A stretch of 64,000 bases of DNA from Flagellimonas aquimarina (GCF_003149745.1 NZ_QGEG01000001.1:806001-870000), one strand, 5' to 3'. Positions 53,302 through 61,670 are shown, numbered from the stretch's first letter. A program made the numbers and translations. The notes: a model not told the origin generated them from the letters alone.

Positions 53302-54358
53302 AACCAAAGTCTCATCACTTTTAAATATAGATTATCCAATAATTCAGGGACCATTTGGCGGTAGATTTTCTACCGTCAAACTGGCTTCTGCTGCTTCCAA
53401 TTTGGGCGGAATGGGGTCATTTGGTTTAAATGCATATAGTGCCAAGGAAATTAAAGAAGTGGATACAGCTTTGCGAAAATCAACAGCAAAACCGTATGCG
53501 TTAAACCTTTGGGTTCCTCTAAAAAAAGATCCAGCACTTAATTACACGGTTGAGGAGTTTGAACGGCTTAGGCAGAAATTTGGAACATTGTTCGAAAAGG
53601 TGAACATGGAACCCCCTATTGACTACCAAAGTAAAGCACCCAAATTTGAGAATCAAATAGAGGCGATGATTGAGGCGGCACCACCTGTGGCAAGCTTCAT
53701 TTTTGGATTTCCGGAGGAACATATAATAAAAGCATTGAGAAAGAGAGGCTCCAAGGTCATTGGCACAGCAACATCGGTGGAAGAGGCCGTTTATATCCAA
53801 GAAGCCGGTGCAGACATTGTTGTGGCCACAGGAAGTGCCGCAGGAGGCCATAGAGCAGCTTTCCTAAATACTGATGAGACCAAATTTATGGAGACACCAG
53901 AGTTGTTGGAAAAAGTTTTGAAAACAATAAGCATACCCATTATTGCTGCTGGTGGCATAAGCACTTCCAAAGATATAGCTCAAATGTTTCAATTAGGAGC
54001 TGGGGCGGTTCAATTGGGAACGGTTTTTTTGGCTACAAATGAATCAGGAGCCTCTCAATACCACAGAGCTAGAATGTTTACAGAGGGATATCAAACTAAG
54101 CTTACCAAAGTTTTTACTGGCAGGTACGGGCGAGTAATTAGCACTCCTTTTGTTGAAAGCTTTAAAAAAGAAGATGAGGTTGCCCCTTATCCATTGCAAA
54201 GTTCATTTTTGGCTCCATTGCGAAAAAAACTGGAGGAAAATGGAAACAAAGAATTGATGGCACTTTGGGCAGGGCAACCCTCAGCACCCATAAAATGCAA
54301 AAGTGCGGCACAACTTTTCAAGACACTTGTAAAAGAACTGGATTTAATGCAAGGTTGA
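53291..54358 (+). CDS. Nitronate monooxygenase family protein (2-nitropropane dioxygenase-like)
   Basis: 355 residues with the FMN-dependent TIM-barrel pattern. The N-terminus reads DYPIIQGPFGGRFSTVKLASAASNLGGMG, the middle ATGSAAGGHRAAF carries the conserved active-site His, and IIAAGGISTSKDIAQMFQLGAGAVQLGT is the FMN phosphate-binding region. It oxidises nitronates to carbonyls, possibly defending against toxic nitronates, or is a related enoyl-ACP reductase (FabK-like). It is the last gene of the four-gene unit. Confidence 0.9.
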   Translation: MWNKTKVSSLLNIDYPIIQGPFGGRFSTVKLASAASNLGGMGSFGLNAYSAKEIKEVDTALRKSTAKPYALNLWVPLKKDPALNYTVEEFERLRQKFGTLFEKVNMEPPIDYQSKAPKFENQIEAMIEAAPPVASFIFGFPEEHIIKALRKRGSKVIGTATSVEEAVYIQEAGADIVVATGSAAGGHRAAFLNTDETKFMETPELLEKVLKTISIPIIAAGGISTSKDIAQMFQLGAGAVQLGTVFLATNESGASQYHRARMFTEGYQTKLTKVFTGRYGRVISTPFVESFKKEDEVAPYPLQSSFLAPLRKKLEENGNKELMALWAGQPSAPIKCKSAAQLFKTLVKELDLMQG

Positions 54359-54435
54359 TGCAATGGGAACACCATAAAACTGTTAGTTCAAGAATACTTT
54401 TACGACAATACCCATAGTATTTAGTATTTGACCCC

Positions 54436-55488
54436 ATGGTTCAAAAATTTAACCCTGAGATTGATAAGGTGTATTTCATCAACAAATACACATTACTTCA
54501 TATTGTATCAGGTTCGGGGACTATCCAAGTGGATTTTAAGAATTACACAGACTGGCAAGACAAGGCCATATATCTAGAAAAAGGACAATACATCAAATTT
54601 TTTTCGGACGATTTTTCGGTAAGGAAAATAGAATTTCCTAGTAAATCTATCTTTGAAAAGAAGGAGGTTCGTGTTCTTTTTAAACACTTGATTTCATTGG
54701 GTTATATTAACTTTAATGAATGCGAGGAGTGTAAAAAGTACCTTTCAAATACGGTATTTTCAGAAAACACGGCCGAAATCATAGATATTTCTTCAAAACA
54801 ATGGTATTGGCAAAACCCTTTTCAGGCAAGCAAACAAGAATATCAGATTATTTTTGATGTTAAAGACATTATTGATCAAGAATATTATGGGAACTTCACC
54901 AATAATGACCTTTCTGCATTAATGCTTGAAAATGGGTATGACGCCCAAGCATTGATTAAAGATAAAGTTGGTCTATCCATTAGAACATTGCTTTCCAACA
55001 AGAGGTTAATGGAGAGCAAGAAAAAAATAGCCTTTACAGATAAGAGCATTCAAGAAGTTTCTTATGAAACTGGTTATAAAGACCCCGCGTATTTTAATCG
55101 AGTGTTCAAAAACACAACCGGCCAGACCCCCTCTCAATTTAGGGATGGTTTCGACTATGAGAACCGTGATTCCTTCACACAGAATCTTTTAGAATTGCTG
55201 AAAGCACATCATGCTGAACAACGCTCCTTGGATTTCTATGCGGATAGGATGCATCTTTCCGTTAAGGCACTTTCAAAAAAAACCAGGGCCAAGATGAATG
55301 CTTCTCTAGGGCAATTAATTAGAAACGAGGTAATCTCTACTTCAAAAAAGTTATTGAGCCAAGATGCGTCCATAAAAGATGTTGCTTATGCATTGGGGTT
55401 TGAAGAAGCCAATCATTTCTCACACTTCTTCAAAAATTATACGGGCAATACCCCCACCGATTTCAAAGTTAAAAAGTACAATTCATAG
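54436..55488 (+). CDS. AraC-type regulator with two tandem DNA-binding domains
   Basis: 350 residues. An N-terminal cupin-like region (about 1-70) is followed by two AraC-type DNA-binding domains. The first (about 141-237) contains SIQEVSYETGYKDPAYFNRVFKNTTGQTPSQFR. The second (about 246-347) contains SIKDVAYALGFEEANHFSHFFKNYTGNTPTDFK. Both have the standard second HTH and the GxxxPxxFR end. AraC proteins normally have one such domain, so this is a duplication within one continuous frame. It is followed by the SnoaL-SPW-YHS genes, which are probable targets. Confidence 0.88.
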   Translation: MVQKFNPEIDKVYFINKYTLLHIVSGSGTIQVDFKNYTDWQDKAIYLEKGQYIKFFSDDFSVRKIEFPSKSIFEKKEVRVLFKHLISLGYINFNECEECKKYLSNTVFSENTAEIIDISSKQWYWQNPFQASKQEYQIIFDVKDIIDQEYYGNFTNNDLSALMLENGYDAQALIKDKVGLSIRTLLSNKRLMESKKKIAFTDKSIQEVSYETGYKDPAYFNRVFKNTTGQTPSQFRDGFDYENRDSFTQNLLELLKAHHAEQRSLDFYADRMHLSVKALSKKTRAKMNASLGQLIRNEVISTSKKLLSQDASIKDVAYALGFEEANHFSHFFKNYTGNTPTDFKVKKYNS

Positions 55489-55580
55489 CGTCTTTTTTGT
55501 AGGCATTCTGCTGCATTCCATGCTGAAATTTGCAATGTAATTACAAAATAAAATTTGTTTAACCATTAAAAATATCAGAA

Positions 55581-55934
55581 ATGGACATTAAATCATTAGC
55601 CGCCGAAATGGACGGCATAGTAACACAAGGAGCTATAGTTGATGCCGTAAAGCAATTCTTTGCAGAAGACGCGACCACATCAGACTATAGCGGGGTAGCA
55701 ACCACCAACAAACAACAAATGGTGGAAAAAATGGAAGGTTTTGCTGGTGCCATTGCCAAAGTAAATGGGATCACGCACCACCATACCATTGTAGATGGAA
55801 ACGTATCTGCCTCAGAATTCACGTTTGATTTCAACATGAAAGATGACAGCAAAATCTACTGGCATGAAATTATTCGTCGTATCTGGAACACTGATGGCAA
55901 AGTAGTGCAGGAAGAATATTTCAACGCACAATAA
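55581..55934 (+). CDS. SnoaL-like (NTF2-fold) protein
   Basis: 117 residues, cytoplasmic, with the SnoaL-like pattern AVKQFFAEDATTSDYSG...ANKxQM-like and the C-terminal strands IYWHEIIRRIWNTDGKVVQEEYF. No signal peptide is seen. SnoaL-like proteins are mostly uncharacterised small enzymes or binding proteins. It ends one base before the GTG start of the membrane protein gene. Confidence 0.78.
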   Translation: MDIKSLAAEMDGIVTQGAIVDAVKQFFAEDATTSDYSGVATTNKQQMVEKMEGFAGAIAKVNGITHHHTIVDGNVSASEFTFDFNMKDDSKIYWHEIIRRIWNTDGKVVQEEYFNAQ

Positions 55935-55935
55935 A

Positions 55936-56301
55936 GTGAAGTTCAGATGTATTTCTCCAACACTACACGGAGTAGCCGATTACTCGGCAGGAATAGGTTT
56001 GATTTTGGCTCCCTTTTTATTAGGGCTAGGTGGCGTCAACAATCTAGCAGTTTGGATATCAGTGATAACGGGAACAACAGTTTTGGTAGTAAGCGCTTTA
56101 ACGGATTATAAATTGGGTGCGCTACGAACGATTCCGTTTCAGGGACATCTTGCAATTGATTTAACTGTGGCTATAGCCTTTATGGCAATCCCTTTCCTCC
56201 TTGGTTTTAAAGGATTGGACGCTCACTACTATTGGATAAATGCCGCTGTAGTATTTACAGTTGTTTCTCTTAGCGCAACAAAAGAAGAATTAAAACAATA
56301 A
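55936..56301 (+). CDS. SPW-repeat-like membrane protein
   Basis: 121 residues with four predicted helices; the start is a GTG. The first half resembles the SPW repeat (SPTLHGVADYSAGIGLILAPFLLG), and the second half repeats the pattern (TIPFQGHLAIDLTVAIAFMAIPFLLG), so the protein is an internal duplication of a two-helix unit. Function unknown. It is translationally packed against the SnoaL-like gene and followed 25 bases later by the YHS gene. Confidence 0.75.
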   Translation: MKFRCISPTLHGVADYSAGIGLILAPFLLGLGGVNNLAVWISVITGTTVLVVSALTDYKLGALRTIPFQGHLAIDLTVAIAFMAIPFLLGFKGLDAHYYWINAAVVFTVVSLSATKEELKQ

Positions 56302-56326
56302 AAACATAATATTTAAATACAAAACA

Positions 56327-56800
56327 ATGAAGATTTTAAAAAACATATCAATTTTAATTATTGCAGTAGTTACTGCAAACATGACCTTTGCTCAAGACAA
56401 AAAGGCAAACAATATAGATAATAGTAACATCGCCCTTCAGGGCTACAGTGCGGTTTCTTATTTGGATTTGGGAATTGCCCAAAAGGGAATCAAAGAATTT
56501 AAATCTGAACACAATAAGGTAGTCTACTATTTTACAGATGCCGATCAAAAGAAGAAGTTTGATAAAAATCCAGGCAAATATATGCCTCAGTACGGCGGGT
56601 ATTGTGCTTTTGGTGTCTATGCAGGTGCTAAATTTAGACCAGACCCCAATAAGTTTATAGTTAAGGATGGAAAATACTTTTTGTATTTATATAACCTTGA
56701 GTTGGATGCGCAACAATTGTGGTTAGCCGAAGGCAATCATAATAAATTGATGAACAAGGCCAATGCCAATTGGAGCAAACTGAAAAACACCTATAACTAG
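56327..56800 (+). CDS. Secreted YHS domain protein
   Basis: 157 residues. A signal peptide (MKILKNISILIIAVVTANMTFAQ) is followed by a YHS domain (about 34-90) with the core LQGYSAVSYLDLGIAQKGIKEFK and QYGGYCAFGVYAG. The Cys in GGYCAFG is a likely metal ligand. YHS domains bind metal ions, often copper, and occur in periplasmic and heavy-metal proteins. It is probably the last gene of the AraC-linked group and is followed by a strong terminator. Confidence 0.85.
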   Translation: MKILKNISILIIAVVTANMTFAQDKKANNIDNSNIALQGYSAVSYLDLGIAQKGIKEFKSEHNKVVYYFTDADQKKKFDKNPGKYMPQYGGYCAFGVYAGAKFRPDPNKFIVKDGKYFLYLYNLELDAQQLWLAEGNHNKLMNKANANWSKLKNTYN

Positions 56801-56824
56801 TAGTTTCATGATTGGTTGTGTGTT

Positions 56825-56866
56825 GAAATACCTTGGCAATTTTTTGTCAGGGTATTTCTCTGTTTT
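56825..56866 (+). terminator. Intrinsic terminator after the YHS gene
   Basis: GAAATACCTTGGCA (56825-56838) and TGTCAGGGTATTTC (56845-56858) pair at 12 of 14 positions around a 6-base loop, followed by TCTGTTTT. The stem is long and stable although the U-run is short. Confidence 0.78.
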
Positions 56867-56904
56867 AGACAAATTCTATGTAACTAGCAAAAGAAAGTAT
56901 AGCC

Positions 56905-57480
56905 ATGAAAGAACTGCTTAGTACTATTAGAGCTTGCCAAGTGTGCAAAGAACACCTTCCCCTTGGTCCAAGACCCATTGTTGCCGCAGATTCCAAAGCG
57001 CAAATTTTGATTATAGGCCATGCTCCGGGAACCAAGGTTCATAAAACAGGAATACCTTGGGACGACCCCAGTGGGAAACAACTTCGTAAATGGATGGGGA
57101 TAACAGATCAAGAGTTTTATGATGTCACCAAAGTTGCCCAAATGCCCATGGGATTTTGTTATCCGGGAAAAGGAAAAACGGGAGATTTACCGCCAAGAAC
57201 CGAGTGTGCTCCCTTATGGCATGAAGTGCTTTTAAAGAAAATGCCCAATCTTAAACTAACTATTTTGATAGGCCAATATGCCCAACGCCATTATTTGGGA
57301 GACAAAATGGAAAAGAATTTGACTGAAACGGTAAAGAACTATATGAACTATGCCCCAGACTATTTTGTAATACCTCATCCATCACCAAGAAATCGTTTTT
57401 GGTTAAGTAAGAACCCTTGGTTTGAAGATGAGGTTGTACCCAAACTGCAAGAACGAGTTTCAAAACAACTAAATTCCTAA
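56905..57480 (+). CDS. Uracil-DNA glycosylase family protein
   Basis: 191 residues. Motif 1 is GHAPGTKVHKTGIPWDDPSG (general-base region of UDG-superfamily enzymes), and motif 2 is HPSPRNRFW. Two cysteines near the start (CQVCKEHLP) resemble part of the iron-sulfur ligand set of family 4/5 enzymes, but the later ligands are not obvious. It probably removes a damaged base, or is a non-canonical member. The start at 56905 fits best; its stop overlaps that of the convergent regulator gene by four bases. Confidence 0.83.
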   Translation: MKELLSTIRACQVCKEHLPLGPRPIVAADSKAQILIIGHAPGTKVHKTGIPWDDPSGKQLRKWMGITDQEFYDVTKVAQMPMGFCYPGKGKTGDLPPRTECAPLWHEVLLKKMPNLKLTILIGQYAQRHYLGDKMEKNLTETVKNYMNYAPDYFVIPHPSPRNRFWLSKNPWFEDEVVPKLQERVSKQLNS

Positions 57481-58061
57481 TAGGAAACAGAAGAGCGCAG
57501 CCTGCTAAAAGTTTCGGGCTTCATATTGAGGTAAGAGGCCAAATACTTTTGCGGAATTACTTTTAGTTCTTCAGGACAACGTTGCATAAAAGTTACATAT
57601 CGCTGTTCGGCTGAAAGTGTCAACAGCTCAACCTCTCTACTCAATCTACCAAACAATATTTGCTGAAAAAACTCATGCCCCCAAACATGGAAATCAGTAT
57701 ACTTTTTAAACAAGCTCAAATAATCGTTTAATGAAATAGCCAATAATTTTGAAGGCTTTAGTGCTTCCAAAAAGGTACTGGAAGGTTCCTTGGAAATAAA
57801 CGAATCAAAAACCCCAGAAGGGCTTCCTGCGTACGAAAACCCCAACACTACTTTTTCCCCCTTTTCATTCAAAATATAAATGGCCTGCACTCCTTCCAAA
57901 ACAAAGTAAAAGTATCGCTCAATATTTCCAGCCTCGGTGATTAGGTCATACTGATTAAAGGATTTGAGTGACCAAAGCGATTTAAAATGATATTCTTCTT
58001 GTTCCTTCAAGGTAATCTGAGGGAAAAACGCCTTTAAGCGAAGGAAAGTTTCGTCATCCAT
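57477..58061 (-). CDS. Crp/Fnr family transcriptional regulator
   Basis: 194 residues. The N-terminal cyclic-nucleotide-binding-like barrel spans about 10-115, and the C-terminal winged helix contains IPQKYLASYLNMKPETFSRLRSS, the recognition helix. It has no cysteine cluster, so no Fe-S sensing is expected. It is different from the Crp/Fnr protein at 51295-51855. The upstream 225 bases carry no recognisable CRP-type dyad, so its target is unknown. Confidence 0.9.
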   Translation of the reverse strand: MDDETFLRLKAFFPQITLKEQEEYHFKSLWSLKSFNQYDLITEAGNIERYFYFVLEGVQAIYILNEKGEKVVLGFSYAGSPSGVFDSFISKEPSSTFLEALKPSKLLAISLNDYLSLFKKYTDFHVWGHEFFQQILFGRLSREVELLTLSAEQRYVTFMQRCPEELKVIPQKYLASYLNMKPETFSRLRSSVSY

Positions 58062-58286
58062 ACAAGTGGTAAAATTTCTTTAAAAATAGCCATTATGATT
58101 TAGGATGTAAAGCCATGTTTTAACACTTTGGTCAGGTCGTTCACTGTCGAGACCTAAAGGTTCATTATTGCCCATCTTAATTATCTTTCACCTCATAGTT
58201 TTATGGGTTAATAAAAGCCTAATTGTATTTAATTTAAGAATGATTGAAATGGATTGGACATAGTTTGGTGGTCTAAACTACCATCT

Positions 58287-59000
58287 ATGAGAATAAAACT
58301 ACTTCTTCTAATTTCAATTTTCATCCTTTTATCCACCAATGGGTTTTCTCAAACAAGTACAAATCCTAAAAACAACAACTTAGAATTCTCAACAGGCTTC
58401 AATTCGGGCTCTTTAAAGAATTTAGAATTTGCACCAGTCTCCCGTTACGATTATGATGGCTTGTTTTACAGATTGAACTATGAACGTAAAAGCAGAAATG
58501 AAAATTTATTTGAAATACAGGTTGACTATTTAACCACAGAATTAAAATCTGACGCAATTCCACAACTAAATACAGACTATTCTAAAATAGGGTTGGGTTT
58601 TTCGTATTTAAAACAAATTTTTGATAAAGACGCTTTTTCCATTCACTTAGGATTACAATCTCAAACCACGGCCTCTTTATACAGGGATAATTATTATTTA
58701 GTGGACCAAGAATTTGGTATAGCAAGCCGATTTACTTATTGGTTAAACGAAAAACAACATTTAACTTCTAAACTCACTATTCCTTTGGTATTAATACGGC
58801 TTAGGGGAGATAATGGCTTAGATGCGTATTTAGTAAATCGTTATCAAAGCGCCCTATGGAACTTGGAATATGGGTATTCAATCTCTAACAATTTTGGCAT
58901 ACATCTCAGCTATGATTTTAAATACAATAGACTTCAAATACCAAATGCATTTAGAGAACTACAACATCAGGTCAACCTAGGGATTAATTATAAATTTTAA
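58287..59000 (+). CDS. Outer-membrane beta-barrel protein (probable)
   Basis: 237 residues from ATG 58287; the frame is open 11 codons upstream, but the signal peptide MRIKLLLLISIFILLSTNGFSQ starts here. The mature protein consists of alternating polar and aromatic stretches of about 10-14 residues, such as YRLNYERKSR, KIGLGFSYLKQIF and LNLEYGYSI-like, ending in a terminal Phe (QVNLGINYKF). This is typical of outer-membrane barrels. Function unknown. It is followed after 2 bases by the M23 lipoprotein gene, so the two work together. Confidence 0.72.
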   Translation: MRIKLLLLISIFILLSTNGFSQTSTNPKNNNLEFSTGFNSGSLKNLEFAPVSRYDYDGLFYRLNYERKSRNENLFEIQVDYLTTELKSDAIPQLNTDYSKIGLGFSYLKQIFDKDAFSIHLGLQSQTTASLYRDNYYLVDQEFGIASRFTYWLNEKQHLTSKLTIPLVLIRLRGDNGLDAYLVNRYQSALWNLEYGYSISNNFGIHLSYDFKYNRLQIPNAFRELQHQVNLGINYKF

Positions 59001-59002
59001 TT

Positions 59003-59725
59003 ATGAAATGTAACTCAACTATAATTTATGCTTTTTATTTTCTATTAATTTCAATATCAACATCTTGCTCAGATTCTTTGATTGGTGATGAAGGAAAATC
59101 GGATGAAGACATTTATTTAAACTATCAGACAAAAACGGATTTAGAATTGCCTTTTGAGGAAGAATGGTATGTGTTTGTTGGAGGCAGAACGCACTTAAAT
59201 GGACGACATCATTTTATTACCCGCGGTACAGGTCAAAGGTATGCCTATGATGTGGCAATTGTAATTGATGGAAGTAGTTTTTCAGGGGATAGCAGCAAAA
59301 ATGAAAATCACTATTGTTTTGGTAAGCGCTTAAATGCTCCCGCCGATGGTAAAATAATAGCCATGGAAAATAACATTGATGATAATTATGTATCAGGTGC
59401 TGTAAATAGTGATATTAATGATAGTAATCTTGCGGGCAATTATATTATAATAGACCATTTAAATGATGAATACTCTATGTTGGCACATTTTAAGAAAGGC
59501 ACTATAACAGTTGCTGTTGGAGATACGGTTGTTAAAGGACAAGAAGTGGGTAAAGCAGGAAATAGTGGAAACTCTACAGGACCACATTTACATTATCATT
59601 TACAAAATACACCTGGTTATCTTAATGGAATTGGACTGCCTGCCCAATTTACCAATTACTATGAGGATGATGTACTAACACAGAGAGGTGAGCCCGTGCG
59701 AGGTCAAACTGTGGTAAAAAATTAA
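59003..59725 (+). CDS. M23 family metallopeptidase-like lipoprotein, variant zinc site
   Basis: 240 residues. The signal peptide ends with the lipobox ISTSC (Cys22). The M23 (LytM) fold is marked by the Asp in YAYDVAIVID, APADGKIIAMEN, the central YIIIDHLNDEYSMLAHFKKGTI and the HLHYHLQ end. The first zinc ligand, His four residues before the Asp in M23 (HxxxD), is Arg here (QRYAYDV). It may therefore be inactive, or use a His just upstream (GRHHF). It could act on peptidoglycan or regulate an amidase. It is the second gene of the barrel pair. Confidence 0.82.
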   Translation: MKCNSTIIYAFYFLLISISTSCSDSLIGDEGKSDEDIYLNYQTKTDLELPFEEEWYVFVGGRTHLNGRHHFITRGTGQRYAYDVAIVIDGSSFSGDSSKNENHYCFGKRLNAPADGKIIAMENNIDDNYVSGAVNSDINDSNLAGNYIIIDHLNDEYSMLAHFKKGTITVAVGDTVVKGQEVGKAGNSGNSTGPHLHYHLQNTPGYLNGIGLPAQFTNYYEDDVLTQRGEPVRGQTVVKN

Positions 59726-59783
59726 ACAACATCTGTAAAACATATTAAACAAAAGGTGGACGGAGGGGCAAAACATCTTTTCG

Positions 59784-59819
59784 GTCTTCCCCATCGTCCT
59801 GAGCCTGTCAAAGGGAGAC
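59784..59819. repeat. REP-like palindromic element
   Basis: The arms GTCTTCCC (59784-59791) and GGGAGAC (59813-59819) pair with one bulge around a core CCATCGTCCTGAGCCTGTCA. The core resembles the widespread intergenic repeat CCTGAGC-TGTCGAAGG. Only one copy is visible in the window, so its repetitive nature cannot be shown here. Confidence 0.45.
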
Positions 59820-59823
59820 AAAA

Positions 59824-59940
59824 ATGATATTTAAAGATTTTAACCTCTATCTTTCAATCCAAAAACCCATCTATCAATTTAGTCTGGATTTTAAAGATAA
59901 AAATCCCGAACTTCACTTATCGTTGGATATAAATCATTAA
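59824..59940 (+). CDS. Possible small protein or gene remnant, 38 residues
   Basis: An ATG-started frame of 38 codons (MIFKDFNLYLSIQKPIYQF ... ending LSLDINH) with reasonable composition, lying between the REP-like element and the inverted-repeat boundary. There is no recognisable family, ribosome-binding site or promoter. It may be a remnant of a longer gene or chance. Confidence 0.25.
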   Translation: MIFKDFNLYLSIQKPIYQFSLDFKDKNPELHLSLDINH

Positions 59941-59960
59941 AACCGATTCATATCCTTTTA

Positions 59961-59970
59961 GTTGCCAGTA
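59961..59970. repeat. Left boundary inverted repeat of a single-gene unit
   Basis: GTTGCCAGTA, followed by ATAT, is matched exactly as the reverse complement by TACTGGCAAC at 60922-60931. Including flanks, 13 of 14 bases match. It ends three bases before the start codon of the enclosed gene. Confidence 0.7.
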
Positions 59971-59972
59971 AT

Positions 59973-60917
59973 ATGAAAAATACAATCGTCATAGGAATTT
60001 TGCTACTGAACTTAAGCTTATTGTTTGGACAAAATATTGACGAGCTTAATACAAACAAGAAAGTTGCTAAGTTTTTAGAAAAGGAAATCAATAAAAAATA
60101 CACTTTTAAAAAAGTATTTGACAAAGAAGTTGAAGCGGATGAAGAAGATTTTAAATACTTCGTTAAAAGAATTGACTTAGACAATAATGGATTTACAGAT
60201 TTGGTTGTAAATGCATATATGCCCCTAATTATAGTTCTTAACAATGGAGATAAGGATTACAAAGAATTAAATTTCAGAAACACAAGGTTCTTTTCTGACA
60301 ATGAACCAGAATTAGACTCAATCGCAGAAATTGGAAATGGAAAAGTGCTGATTTTCGAAACGGAAATCCAAGAATATGACGATACGAACTATCCGAACAT
60401 AAAAATCAGAGAAAGTCAAAAAAAATTGTCATACAATAACAAAACGAAAGAGTCGGAATGGGTAATCAGAGATGTGAAATTTAAAGTGGACAGTCTAACG
60501 GTAAAATATGGAGAGCTTGTAAATTACAGGCAAAAGACACCTAAAGAGAATAAAATTAAAGAATTATATTTCTCAACTACCGGATGTTACGGAAGTTGCC
60601 CTGTATTTGAGATACAATTAAAATCCAATAGAGATTTGGAATATAATGGCAAAAGATTTACCAATCATCCTGGATTGGAAAGCTTTAAACTGAACCAAAC
60701 CGATTATGATAATCTTATTGGGTTAATTGAATATTCCGAACTAGAAAAACTCAATGACTTCTATTCTGTGAATTGGACTGACGACCAAACTGGAAAATTA
60801 AAGGTTATATATGAAAATGGAGATATAAAGGAAATTCAGGATTATGGTTTGCAAGGAACAACTAATTTACAAGCGATTTATAAAAAATTGTTTGAAATAA
60901 ATAATAACGTGAAATAA
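59973..60917 (+). CDS. Secreted protein with DUF6438-like C-terminal domain
   Basis: 314 residues. A signal peptide MKNTIVIGILLLNLSLLFGQ starts three bases after the left boundary repeat. The N-terminal part contains a calcium-loop-like DLDNNGFTDLVVNAY (about 70-85). The C-terminal part has KELYFSTTGCYGSCPVFEIQL (about 202-222) and a W-T-D-D ending, typical of the DUF6438 family of Bacteroidetes. The two Cys in GCYGSC may form a disulfide in the periplasm. It is the only gene inside the inverted-repeat unit, and codon use is AT-rich. Function unknown. Confidence 0.75.
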   Translation: MKNTIVIGILLLNLSLLFGQNIDELNTNKKVAKFLEKEINKKYTFKKVFDKEVEADEEDFKYFVKRIDLDNNGFTDLVVNAYMPLIIVLNNGDKDYKELNFRNTRFFSDNEPELDSIAEIGNGKVLIFETEIQEYDDTNYPNIKIRESQKKLSYNNKTKESEWVIRDVKFKVDSLTVKYGELVNYRQKTPKENKIKELYFSTTGCYGSCPVFEIQLKSNRDLEYNGKRFTNHPGLESFKLNQTDYDNLIGLIEYSELEKLNDFYSVNWTDDQTGKLKVIYENGDIKEIQDYGLQGTTNLQAIYKKLFEINNNVK

Positions 60918-60921
60918 ATAC

Positions 60922-60931
60922 TACTGGCAAC
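60922..60931. repeat. Right boundary inverted repeat of the single-gene unit
   Basis: TACTGGCAAC, the exact reverse complement of 59961-59970, lying five bases after the stop codon of the enclosed gene. Confidence 0.7.
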
Positions 60932-60942
60932 AATATATAAGA

Positions 60943-61053
60943 AAACATAGGGCTTCTATGCTTAATCGAAAGTTCTGTGTTTATTTGGTATAGTACTAAT
61001 CCGAAACGTATCGCTTATCAACTGTCCTACGTTTCTTATACGAGACCGATAAG
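60943..61053 (+). other. Structured sequence tail downstream of the single-gene unit
   Basis: Several pairings fit here. AAACATAG (60943-60950) pairs with CTGTGTTT (60975-60982) with one G-U, or CATAG with CTATG (60956-60960). GAAACGTA (61003-61010) pairs perfectly with TACGTTTC (61028-61035). CTTATC (61014-61019), inside that loop, pairs with GATAAG (61048-61053), which makes an H-type pseudoknot possible. No coding potential is seen. Confidence 0.45.
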
Positions 61054-61100
61054 TGCAATCTAAAATATTTGAAAAGATTGTACTTTTGAAACCTATAGCT

Positions 61101-61670
61101 TTATCCTAAAATTTCATCTATCTGAACCATATGTCGTTCCATATGGGAGAGTAAAAATTCAAAAGCTTCAGGTAAATAAAAGCGCACCAACGGACCAATT
61201 GCTGAGGTAATTTTAGCCTTGGATACCTCCTTACTTCTACTTTTTATAATAGACTGTTTTAAATGGTCATGAAGTATAAAAAACTCAGTGAAAATGGCAT
61301 CAATTTTTTCCCTGTTCAAATCTTCATGGCTCAACAGTGGCTCAAAGCGTTTAAGGGTTTTCATTTTCCATTTTCTTATGCCCTCTTTAGGCCGTTGCCC
61401 TTCAATCACAAACTTTTGCCACGGCCTTGCCTTAAACTCTTTTGAATCTGAATTGGTATTAGGAAGCTTGTCCAAAGCTGCATCAATTTTTTCTGCGTAT
61501 AAGTTGTACGAAATATTCAAATGGGCAATCACCTCAACCACATTCCATGATTTTGAATTTGGTGTGGCTAACAATTGGGAAATGTCTAATGCCTGAATTG
61601 TTTTCACATGATTCAGGATTCCATTTAGGCGTTGAATTTGGTTTTCAGATGTGATTTGTAAACTTGCCAT
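61101..61670 (-). CDS. DinB family protein
   Basis: 189 residues, four-helix-bundle pattern. SWNVVEVIAHLNISYNLYAEKID (about 42-64) and EAFEFLLSHMERHMVQIDEIL (C-terminus) supply the His residues that bind metal in DinB/YfiT-like proteins. These are thiol-dependent or metal-dependent enzymes of unknown substrate in most cases. It is divergent from the preceding plus-strand genes and next to the AhpD-like gene. Confidence 0.84.
   Translation of the reverse strand: MASLQITSENQIQRLNGILNHVKTIQALDISQLLATPNSKSWNVVEVIAHLNISYNLYAEKIDAALDKLPNTNSDSKEFKARPWQKFVIEGQRPKEGIRKWKMKTLKRFEPLLSHEDLNREKIDAIFTEFFILHDHLKQSIIKSRSKEVSKAKITSAIGPLVRFYLPEAFEFLLSHMERHMVQIDEILG

Noticed and set aside
59961-60931. Integron attC site
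   Set aside because: The repeats lack the RYYYAAC and GTTRRRY core sequences and no integrase gene is visible, so I describe the unit only as cassette-like.
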